From Kiritimatiellia bacterium (GTDB lineage: Bacteria; Verrucomicrobiota; Kiritimatiellia; RFP12; UBA1067), in assembly GCA_024405255.1 (NCBI GenBank), contig JAKSOY010000265.1:1-5681 (forward strand): a DNA stretch of 5,681 bases, written 5' to 3'. Below, one piece after another: positions 1 to 5,578 of this stretch (positions within the stretch are counted from its first letter, which is position 1; every line of letters begins with the position of its first letter). The position numbers were made by a program, and so were the translations under genes. The notes beneath the pieces were generated by a model. That model was not told the DNA's origin. It saw only the letters and a list, made by a program, of their open reading frames with translations, and ran no database searches.

Positions 1-24
1 TTTGGGAAGAATAGCACCAAAAAC

Positions 25-58
25 GCCTCCACGGAAAAGTACACTTTTTCGCGGGGGC
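25..58. promoter_or_regulatory. Imperfect hairpin in the leader of the first gene
   Basis: The arms 25-40 and 43-58 pair over about 15 positions: GCCTCC against GGGGGC with one G-T wobble, an A/C mismatch at 31/52, then CGGAAAAGT against ACTTTTTCG with one wobble. The tip is AC, in practice a TACA loop. It ends 14 bases before the ribosome binding site. Read on the minus strand the stem is followed by five Ts (complement of 19-23), like an intrinsic terminator, but no minus-strand gene lies to its right that would need one. On the plus strand no T-run follows. A 5' UTR structure or an operator is as likely as a terminator. Confidence 0.3.
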
Positions 59-71
59 TAGACTCGCAGAC

Positions 72-77
72 AAGGAA
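72..77 (+). promoter_or_regulatory. Ribosome binding site of the first gene
   Basis: AAGGAA lies nine bases before the ATG at 87. It supports that start over the in-frame ATG at 114 (residue 10), which has no purine-rich site in front of it. Confidence 0.5.
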
Positions 78-86
78 CGCCAAACA

Positions 87-2033
87 ATGACACACACAAC
101 TCATCTTGCATCTATGTCGCGCTTCGCCGGCACTGCCTATGTTGCTTTCTGTTTTTGCGTTGCTGCGGCCGCGCCACAGTTGAGGGTGGAATCCTATGAT
201 GGAGTGACGCTGCCGAGTCGTCTGCCATTTGGGGATGCGGTTGATTACATCGTCTCGGATGGCGGGCAGTACATAGATACCGGGCTTTTTCTCAATCAAG
301 ACATGGACGTCACAATAACCTTCTCGCTGGAAGAGAGGCCTCCGACAGGTGTTACCGTGGGTCTTTTTGGTGCACGGCAGAGTTCGGCAGACAGCCAGAA
401 CATCTCGGTACATGGCTATGAGAACAGCATAGCGGGGGATTTTTGCGGCGGTAGCAATTACAATGCATTTCGTGTGCTGGTGATGGGTAAAGCTTTTGAT
501 CCTGACGCAAAGTACCAAGTCCGGCTTTCGCGAAGCGTTCGCTCGATAACGAATTTAGATAGCGGAGAAGTCTTCGAGTCAACGACTTATGGTCCGGAGG
601 TGACGACGCTGGATACCGCGACAATCTTCAAGATCAATGGCATAAGCAATTTTGAGTGCGCCAAAATGCGGCTCTACGGCTTGAATATCAAGGAGCATGG
701 CGAGATCATTCGAAACTACCAGCCCGCCTTGACGAATGGAGTGCCAGTGCTGTACGAGGGCGTCACGGGGGAATTTTACGGTAACGCGGGGACGGGGGTT
801 TTCGGATACGGGCAGATCGTCTCCAATTCGTCGTGGAGCGCCCAGTCGAATGCTTCTTTGTCAGTTGATTTGCTTTCTGCGGGAGAGGAGTCCGACACGT
901 GTGGATTGACGGCCTATTGGTGGCGTGCTGATGATAGAGACGAGGACTATGTTGAATCGGATGGCACACAGGTGATAGACCTTGGATATCCGCTGACGTC
1001 GGACATGGAGATAGAACTCGACTACATGCCCTTGGAAGAAAGTAAGGAAACGGTCGGACGGTTTGGCGCCCGCTCCGGGGCGGATATCAGGAACATTTCG
1101 CTCGGGCTTGATTTCATGGATTTTTGTGAATCAAGCCGAACGCCCTATCGCCTCCTGTTTTCGTACACTCCAGCGAATCGCTACGTCGCTCGGTGGAGTG
1201 CGACGCAACGGGTGGTGACCAAGTCGGATTCCGGCGCTGAGGTCGACAAGGAACCGACGTTCAGCCCGGGAACTTTCTCCACGGCGCTCAATGCCACGCT
1301 GTTCGGCATAAATGGGACCGATTGGCCAAACGCGAAGATGCGTGTTTACTCGCTCAAGATCATGCGGGGTGGCACGCTTGTTCACAGTTATGTTCCAACC
1401 GAGAAAAACGGGAGGGTCGGGCTTCTTGATCTTGCCACTGGCGGGTACAGGTTTCCGGATGAAGGTGGAAATCCGCTGATTGCCGGATCGGGGATCTACA
1501 TCCCGAGGTCTGAATTTTCAAGCAAGACGGTGAAAGCGGCAGCGCCTGGCTCGTATCAAATTGCGATGGGGCCGCTTCGTCCCGGGACGCAATATGGATG
1601 GCGGGTTGTTGCGGATAACGGCCTTGGGCTTGACTCATCCTCAGTTCAGGAGAGCGGCGTTTGCTTCACGGCGTCGGATTCAGTTCCGCCCGGTGCCACG
1701 ATGACGTTGACCGCATACTGTGACGGACGCGAGACGGATGACGGTACGTTGCCGTTGACATTGATTCGCACGGACATCGACACTTCGGAAGACGTCATAG
1801 TCGTCTTCGGATCGACTTATGGAGGTGGTAATCTTGCCGCTTGGCAGGGGTCGTCAATCGTGGGTCGATTTGCCACGGGGGAGTCAATGATTCGCGTTGT
1901 GACGTCGCTTTTGCCTTCGCGGACGCGCTTCCTTCGCGCCTACACGGAAGGGGGCGAGTGGTCGAGGACAATCTGCATACCTGAGACGATGTTTGTGCCA
2001 CGCAAACAGGGACTCATGATGATCTTACGATAG
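87..2033 (+). CDS. Exported protein with two LamG-like jelly-roll modules and fibronectin-III-like C-terminus
   Basis: The 648-residue product starts with a signal peptide (Arg12, hydrophobic 14-29, probable cleavage near VAAAA/P at 29-30). Two related modules follow. Residues 53-242 open with DYIVSDGGQYIDTG and residues 287-468 with DYVESDGTQVIDLG. Both then carry GxFGAR, NISxG/H, a DFC motif, a 'DSG-E' turn, 'T-FxING' and 'AKMRxYxLxI', in the same order. This is the pattern of concanavalin-like LamG/jelly-roll domains that bind glycans or mediate adhesion in secreted proteins. Residues 470-530 look like a fibronectin-III domain (LRPGTQYGWRVVADNGLGL), and 535-648 may hold another (TRFLRAYTEGGEWS). 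The chain ends in GLMMILR. No catalytic motif, transmembrane anchor after the signal, or autotransporter barrel is visible. It is probably secreted or surface-attached; the ligand is unknown. The next gene follows closely on the same strand, so co-transcription is likely. Third codon positions look less GC-rich than in the next gene. The reading frame is certain; the domain assignment is by pattern. Confidence 0.9.
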   Translation: MTHTTHLASMSRFAGTAYVAFCFCVAAAAPQLRVESYDGVTLPSRLPFGDAVDYIVSDGGQYIDTGLFLNQDMDVTITFSLEERPPTGVTVGLFGARQSSADSQNISVHGYENSIAGDFCGGSNYNAFRVLVMGKAFDPDAKYQVRLSRSVRSITNLDSGEVFESTTYGPEVTTLDTATIFKINGISNFECAKMRLYGLNIKEHGEIIRNYQPALTNGVPVLYEGVTGEFYGNAGTGVFGYGQIVSNSSWSAQSNASLSVDLLSAGEESDTCGLTAYWWRADDRDEDYVESDGTQVIDLGYPLTSDMEIELDYMPLEESKETVGRFGARSGADIRNISLGLDFMDFCESSRTPYRLLFSYTPANRYVARWSATQRVVTKSDSGAEVDKEPTFSPGTFSTALNATLFGINGTDWPNAKMRVYSLKIMRGGTLVHSYVPTEKNGRVGLLDLATGGYRFPDEGGNPLIAGSGIYIPRSEFSSKTVKAAAPGSYQIAMGPLRPGTQYGWRVVADNGLGLDSSSVQESGVCFTASDSVPPGATMTLTAYCDGRETDDGTLPLTLIRTDIDTSEDVIVVFGSTYGGGNLAAWQGSSIVGRFATGESMIRVVTSLLPSRTRFLRAYTEGGEWSRTICIPETMFVPRKQGLMMILR

Positions 2034-2080
2034 GTGATGGCTGCGCGGGGCATTTGAGGTGTAGCTTGCCAATCAATGGG

Positions 2081-4630
2081 ATGGGGAATTTGATCAGAAT
2101 TGGATGGAGACATGGGGTGTTCGTGGCGGTGCTTGCGGCATTTTGCATGGAATCCAACGGACACCCGTGCGTGAGCGGCGTCTATCCGCATCTCGCCTAT
2201 TCGAACAACGAAGGTGAGTGTGGTACAGGGGCGGTTGTGCCGTGGGCGGGTTCGCTCTGGGTCGTCACCTACGGTCCGCACAGTCCCTGCGGGAGCAGCG
2301 ACAAACTCTATCAGATCACGCCGGACTTAAGGCAGAACATTCGTCCCGAGTCCGTCGGTGGCACGCACGCGAACCGCCTGATCCACCGCGAGTCGCAGCA
2401 ACTCCTGATCGGTACGTATCTCGTGGACAAGATCGGCAATGTGCGCACCGTGCCGATTCATACGATGCCGGGACGACTCACGGGCGTCGCGCGTCACCTC
2501 GTCGATCCGGGGAACAAACTGTACGTCACCGACATGGAGGAGGCCCTCTACGAGCTTGATGTCAACTCGCTCGACACATTTACTCGCATCCGGGACGGCC
2601 ACAATCGCGCTGCGTTCGAGGGGCTTTTCAAGCGGCTCGATGTGAAGCCGCCGCGCGGCTGGGACTCGGCGGAGGAGTCGGATCTCTTCGGCTATCACGG
2701 CAAGGGGACGTGCAGCGGTTTCGGCAAGGTGTTCTACGCCAATAACGGCTGGTACACGCCGGAGGCGATGCGCAATCCGACGATTCCCGCGGGTGCGCTC
2801 GCGGAGTGGCGACCGAACGACAGGCAGTGGACGCTTATCCGCACCAACCAGTTCACCGAGGTGACGACGAGGGACGGCGTTTTTGGCAACGAGCATCCGA
2901 ACGCGAACGTCATTTGGGCGATGGGCTGGGACCACAAGAGCGTGATTCTCTCCGTGACGGACGACGGCAGGGCCTGGCACGACTACCGGCTTCCGAAGGG
3001 TTCGCACAGCTACGACGGCGCGCACGGTTGGAACACCGAGTGGCCGCGCATCCGTGAGATCGGCGACAAGGAGAACCTCCTCGCGACGATGCACGGTACG
3101 TTCTGGAAGTTCCCGGCGTCGTTCGGTCCGAAGAACGCGAAGGGAATCCGTCCGTACTCCAACTACCTGAAGGTCATCGGCGACTTCTGCGAATGGAACG
3201 GCAAGGTCGTGTTCGGCTGCGACGATTCGGCGAGGAACGAGTTCATGAACAAGCGTCGCGCGAAGGGCGGCGTGGCGGGTCCGGAAAGCTCCAACTCGAA
3301 CCTCTGGTTCGTCGATCCGAAGGACCTCGGCTCGTTCGGTCCCGCGCTCGGCCGCGGCTCGGTCTGGCACGAGGAGCCGGTGAAGGCGGGCGCGCGCAGC
3401 GACGCCTACCTGCTCGCGGGCTATGACCGGCGCACCCTCTACGTGACGGGTGGGCTTGACTTCGATCTTGAGGTTGACGCTGACGGCAGCGGCCACTGGG
3501 ATCGTGTCGACCTCAAGAGGAGATGCCCCCAGTACAAGGACTCGGCCGATGTTCAGATCGTCGAGCTGGACGATCTTCCCGGCGAATGGGTGCGGCTTGT
3601 GGCGAAGAGCGACACGAGGAAGGTGACGGCGTTCTTCAACTACGCGAATGAGGATCGGCGCAGCGCGAAACCGGACAAGATCTTCGAGGGACTTTGTTTC
3701 GGACCGACCACGCAGAAGGGCGATCTTAATGGCCTCGTGCGGAGCGGCGCGGCGAGCGCGGGACTGCCGCTCAAGTTCCTCGACACGACCTGCAATAGCG
3801 TGCGCGGCTACTACGAGATCGACGGCGAGTTGACTTTCAATCGAGTTGCGGATGTCAACTCCCCGCAGGTGCAGGATATGCTCATGAATTGCGCGGCACA
3901 AGTGAACGGGTCCGTTCGTACCGCTGGCGTGTGGGTAGACGCAGCTTCTGCCCTTGTCGTTGACGATGACGGTCGTCGCTGGCGGTTGCCGAGGCGTGGT
4001 TGGCATATTGATGGGACGATGCCGCAAGGCGAATTCATTGCCGCGGGCCGGATCTGCCGCGAGGTCTGCACCGAGCGCGATCTGATGAACGTGGGTGGCA
4101 ACTTCTACGAGCTGCCGGCGGAGAACGCGGGCGGCATGGCGATGATTCGTCCGGTCGCGGCATCTGCTGCGTTCGGGTATCCGAGTGACTACTGCTCTTG
4201 GCGCGGACTTCTGGTGATGACCGGCATCGAGCGGTTTTATCAGGGGGCGAATCCGCGCATCCTGCGCACGTCGGACAAGAACTCGACCGCGGCGGTCTGG
4301 CTTGGGGTGGCGGATGATCTCTGGAAGATGGGTAAACCACGCGGGGATGGCGGTCCGTGGCTCAAGACTGCGGTCAAGGCGGGAACGCCGAGCGATCCCT
4401 ACCTGATGACGGGCTTCGACCGTAAGCGGCTGACCGTGGAGGTGTCAGACGCGACGACGATTACACTTGAGATCGATGTGACGGGGCGCGACACCTGGGC
4501 GACACTCAAACGCTACAGTGTGAAGCCCGGAGGGAAGTTGACGGACGACTTGAGTGCCATTCGCGCCTACTGGCTGAGGTTTGTTTCATCGACGGATTGC
4601 ACGGTGACTGCCCAACTGAATTATGAGTGA
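2081..4630 (+). CDS. Large exported propeller/beta-sandwich protein of uncharacterised PVC/Bacteroidota family
   Basis: Residue numbers here count from a possible TTG start at 2054 (858 residues). I prefer the ATG at 2081 (residue 10, 849 residues) because it gives a classic signal peptide: MGNLIRIGWRHG, then GVFVAVLAAF, with cleavage before about His37. Neither start has a convincing ribosome binding site. The mature N-terminal part (about 40-285) has propeller-like beta repeats (VVPWAGSLWVVTYGP, PESVGGTHANRLIHRES, MPGRLTGVARHL, GYHGKG, FYANNGWY). A unit at about 285-530 recurs at about 620-858. Each copy has a degenerate Asp-box (DDGRAW, DDGRRW), a GTFWKFP/GNFYELP strand, an 'IRP' plus 'DFCEW/DYCSW' segment, and a sandwich domain starting VKAG-SD-YL-G-DR. 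I recognise this architecture from many 'hypothetical protein' entries in Planctomycetes, Verrucomicrobia and Bacteroidota, but know no assigned function. Several cysteines (39, 56, 79) fit an exported, disulfide-bonded protein. A carbohydrate-related role is a guess. Confidence 0.88.
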   Translation: MGNLIRIGWRHGVFVAVLAAFCMESNGHPCVSGVYPHLAYSNNEGECGTGAVVPWAGSLWVVTYGPHSPCGSSDKLYQITPDLRQNIRPESVGGTHANRLIHRESQQLLIGTYLVDKIGNVRTVPIHTMPGRLTGVARHLVDPGNKLYVTDMEEALYELDVNSLDTFTRIRDGHNRAAFEGLFKRLDVKPPRGWDSAEESDLFGYHGKGTCSGFGKVFYANNGWYTPEAMRNPTIPAGALAEWRPNDRQWTLIRTNQFTEVTTRDGVFGNEHPNANVIWAMGWDHKSVILSVTDDGRAWHDYRLPKGSHSYDGAHGWNTEWPRIREIGDKENLLATMHGTFWKFPASFGPKNAKGIRPYSNYLKVIGDFCEWNGKVVFGCDDSARNEFMNKRRAKGGVAGPESSNSNLWFVDPKDLGSFGPALGRGSVWHEEPVKAGARSDAYLLAGYDRRTLYVTGGLDFDLEVDADGSGHWDRVDLKRRCPQYKDSADVQIVELDDLPGEWVRLVAKSDTRKVTAFFNYANEDRRSAKPDKIFEGLCFGPTTQKGDLNGLVRSGAASAGLPLKFLDTTCNSVRGYYEIDGELTFNRVADVNSPQVQDMLMNCAAQVNGSVRTAGVWVDAASALVVDDDGRRWRLPRRGWHIDGTMPQGEFIAAGRICREVCTERDLMNVGGNFYELPAENAGGMAMIRPVAASAAFGYPSDYCSWRGLLVMTGIERFYQGANPRILRTSDKNSTAAVWLGVADDLWKMGKPRGDGGPWLKTAVKAGTPSDPYLMTGFDRKRLTVEVSDATTITLEIDVTGRDTWATLKRYSVKPGGKLTDDLSAIRAYWLRFVSSTDCTVTAQLNYE

Positions 4631-4641
4631 CATTTGATTTC

Positions 4642-4687
4642 GCGGGGACTGTCCACCGCTTGAGCTGGGCCTAGCGCCTATTGGCCC
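4642..4687 (+). terminator. Possible terminator hairpins after the propeller gene
   Basis: Two short stem-loops lie just after the stop codon. The first pairs GCGG (4642-4645) plus GGA with TCC plus CCGC (4656-4659), with one bulged A. The second pairs GGGCC and TAG (4667-4674) with CTA and GGCCC (4678-4687), with loop CGC and a two-T bulge. Neither is followed by a T-run, so intrinsic termination is unproven. Their position after a converging end of coding is the main support. Confidence 0.25.
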
Positions 4688-4721
4688 CGGCATCAGTGAC
4701 CGACAATCAGCAATGGAGTCG

Positions 4722-4768
4722 GCGGTTTGTGATGTGTGATCCGTCGGTTCGGCGGCTCAAGCGGGCGG
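4722..4768. repeat. Dispersed intergenic repeat, copy 1
   Basis: These 47 bases recur at 5298-5344 in the same orientation with a single difference (C at 4741, T at 5317), exactly 576 bases apart. Weaker similarity extends left (ATCA, CAATGG at 4706-4716 against 5284-5293) and right (GCGG, GAGGG to about 4780). The repeat contains TGTGATGTGTGAT and a small hairpin, CCGTCG-GTT-CGGCGG (4741-4755). The one substitution in copy 2 turns the outer C-G pair into a U-G wobble, so the hairpin can still form. Open frames across it on both strands appear spurious. Confidence 0.85.
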
Positions 4769-4800
4769 CGCGGGGAGGGCTGATTCAGGCGCGGGCGGAT

Positions 4801-4860
4801 CGGCGACATTCCTGTGGCCGATTGACGGACCACGAGGCAGCGGCGACAGGAATGTCGCCG
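4801..4860. repeat. Pair of inverted REP-like palindromes (BIME-like element)
   Basis: The 15 bases CGGCGACATTCCTGT (4801-4815) are perfectly complementary to 4846-4860. After a G/G mismatch, GCCG (4817-4820) pairs with CGGC (4841-4844), leaving a 20-base loop. Each half is also a palindrome by itself. The unit at 4840-4861 has nine-base arms around a GGAA tetraloop (a GNRA type). The unit at 4801-4820 has arms of eight with one mismatch around TTCC. Unit 1 read on the minus strand is 19/20 identical to unit 2. Two near-identical palindromic units in inverted orientation are the layout of REP pairs mobilised by RAYT (TnpA-REP) transposases. No such transposase gene is in this window, so that link is inferred. 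Confidence 0.8.
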
Positions 4861-4870
4861 CCCCGCGCTG

Positions 4871-5082
4871 CTAGGAGGATAGGGGTCGGAGCTTAGTGAC
4901 ATACTTCGCAAGGTCGTCGGCATTCGCAGCAGCATCCATTTCAATGGCTATTACCTTTCCCCCTTCCATGTTCTCAAAATCATAAGTGACGAGGATTACT
5001 CCCCGTCACTTAAGGCGAAGAACTTTCTCCGCTTCTCGAAGATCCCTACCTTTCGGTTGAGATCGCCGATATTGTACCATAT
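4871..5082 (-). pseudogene. Interrupted small reading frame, unrecognised
   Basis: Two stretches on the minus strand look like one protein split between frames. From 5082 down to the TAA at 4996-4998 the frame reads NIGDLNRKVGIFEKRRKFF and then ALSDGE. From about 4999 down to the TAG at 4871-4873 another frame reads VILVTYDFENMEGG, then KVIAIEMDAAANADD and LAKYVTKLRPLSS. Adding a single base near 4999-5000 would join them into a smooth chain of about 68 residues with strand-rich and then helical character. The alternative is the second frame alone: ATG at 5080, 24 codons, then an in-frame TGA at 5006-5008. Either reading is broken, and the first has no usual start codon. I recognise no family. 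It may be a decayed gene fragment flanked by repeats, or a chance open stretch. Confidence 0.35.
4983..5012. repeat. Inverted repeat (hairpin) at the frame break
   Basis: TAAGTGACG (4983-4991) and CGTCACTTA (5004-5012) are perfect inverted repeats. After an A/C mismatch, GGA (4993-4995) pairs with TCC (5000-5002) around loop TTAC. It lies exactly where the two minus-strand coding-like frames meet. No T-run flanks it, so it is not an obvious terminator. Confidence 0.55.
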
Positions 5083-5117
5083 TCAGTCCGCGAAACGCAA
5101 TGGCGAATTTTGCGTTT
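5071..5117 (-). promoter_or_regulatory. Minus-strand promoter-like site with overlapping inverted repeat
   Basis: Read on the minus strand, TTGCGT (5100-5095) is followed after 18 bases by TACAAT (5076-5071), close to sigma-70 consensus. A perfect eight-base inverted repeat, AAACGCAA (5093-5100) and TTGCGTTT (5110-5117) with a nine-base spacer, covers the -35 hexamer, as an operator would. The site would drive transcription leftward into the interrupted frame. However, the ATG at 5080 would lie upstream of the start of transcription, so the promoter and that ATG cannot both be right. Confidence 0.3.
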
Positions 5118-5120
5118 TGT

Positions 5121-5272
5121 GGTGTCGGGTTGCGGGACTTGGGAGGGACCCTCTTAAGTCACGGCGGCAATGTGTTCAACTGCGTGGTCTTCGGCGTCTT
5201 TACCGCAACCACATTGACATCGGCCACTTCCAGTTCCCTCCGCCGGGCGGAATGGTCATTATGGTAAAGTAG
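5121..5272 (+). pseudogene. Coding-like fragment, possible 3' remnant of a gene
   Basis: One plus-strand frame (5121-5267, TAA) reads GVGLRDLGGTLLSHGGNVF then NCVVFGVF, which looks protein-like at its start. Another frame, ending at the TAG at 5270-5272, reads RNHIDIGHFQFPPPGG then MVIMVK from about 5204, which looks like the end of an exported beta protein. It resembles the GLMMILR end of the first gene in the window in kind. The two may be parts of one gene joined by a frameshift near 5200. There is no start codon with a ribosome binding site, and I recognise no family. Chance openness in a moderately GC-rich stretch cannot be excluded. Confidence 0.2.
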
Positions 5273-5297
5273 GGGCTTCGGGGATCACAATGGTTCT

Positions 5298-5344
5298 GCG
5301 GTTTGTGATGTGTGATTCGTCGGTTCGGCGGCTCAAGCGGGCGG
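5298..5344. repeat. Dispersed intergenic repeat, copy 2
   Basis: This is the second copy of the 47-base element at 4722-4768, in direct orientation, with 46 of 47 bases identical. Unlike copy 1 it is not followed by the REP-like palindrome pair; the sequences diverge after about 5355. It lies about 235 bases upstream of the last gene and outside that gene's core promoter. Confidence 0.85.
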
Positions 5345-5400
5345 TTGCGGAGGGGCGTATTTGTGGTTTGAGAATCCCGAAGGCCTTTTTCTCCAACCGC

Positions 5401-5439
5401 TTCCGTGTCGCCCGAATGGGCGTTTCCGTGCTTTCCGTG
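5401..5439. repeat. Three copies of the heptamer TTCCGTG
   Basis: TTCCGTG occurs at 5401-5407, 5424-5430 and 5433-5439, the last two almost in tandem. Between the first and second copy is a small hairpin, CGCCC-GAAT-GGGCG (5409-5422). Read on the minus strand the unit is CACGGAA. Runs of CACGGAAA-like units are, as I recall, frequent in non-coding DNA of PVC genomes. No gene is visible here. Confidence 0.5.
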
Positions 5440-5503
5440 GTTTTAAGGGGGACAAGGGGCGTGGGCGGTCGAAAAATCGTGAATCTCCAGGTTCTTGCGA
5501 CCC

Positions 5504-5532
5504 TTGACCGCGAAGAGCGGTTTTGATATGAT
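5504..5532 (+). promoter_or_regulatory. Sigma-70 type promoter of the last gene
   Basis: TTGACC (5504-5509) and TATGAT (5527-5532) are separated by 17 bases, the optimal spacing, and TGA directly before the -10 gives an extended -10. Transcription would begin near 5539, leaving a 5' UTR of about 40 bases. The spacer contains CCGC-GAAGA-GCGG (5508-5520) followed by TTTT. This could be a repressor site, or a weak terminator for readthrough from the left. Confidence 0.65.
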
Positions 5533-5569
5533 TGCCCCAGATTATGGGAAAGGGTTTGTTTTAACACGA

Positions 5570-5575
5570 AAGGAA
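5570..5575 (+). promoter_or_regulatory. Ribosome binding site of the last gene
   Basis: AAGGAA lies three bases before the ATG at 5579 and twelve before an in-frame ATG at 5588 (residue 4). Neither spacing is ideal, so the true start could be either codon. The signal peptide is intact in both cases. Confidence 0.5.
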
Positions 5576-5578
5576 TCC

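Noticed and set aside
2135..2146. Lipobox in the propeller protein (VLAAFC, residues 26-31)
   Set aside because: The residue before Cys is Phe, which is not accepted at -1; an ordinary signal peptidase I site a few residues later fits better.
2327..4027. Long open frame (566 codons) on the minus strand, antisense to the propeller gene
   Set aside because: It is the usual shadow of a GC-rich gene. The product is rich in Arg, Val, Ala and His with no recognisable domain, while the plus strand has a signal peptide and conserved motifs throughout.
4681..4896. 71-codon plus-strand frame in the intergenic gap
   Set aside because: It runs through the dispersed repeat and the palindrome pair, has no ribosome binding site, and reads as low-complexity Arg/Ala sequence.
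4983..5012. Selenocysteine insertion at the minus-strand TGA (5006-5008), read with the hairpin as a SECIS element
   Set aside because: The TGA lies inside the stem rather than just before it, no selenoprotein family is recognisable, and the propeller gene ends in TGA as a normal stop.
4722..5344. CRISPR array
   Set aside because: There are only two copies, 576 bases apart, with no regular spacers and no cas genes.
5259..5567. Overlapping small frames on both strands before the last gene
   Set aside because: They cross repeat copy 2, the heptamer cluster and the promoter; their sequences are those of the repeats rather than of a protein.
4631..5578. tRNA, rRNA or other known RNA genes in the gap
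   Set aside because: I saw no cloverleaf, T-loop consensus or known riboswitch core; the structured parts are explained by the palindromes and repeats.
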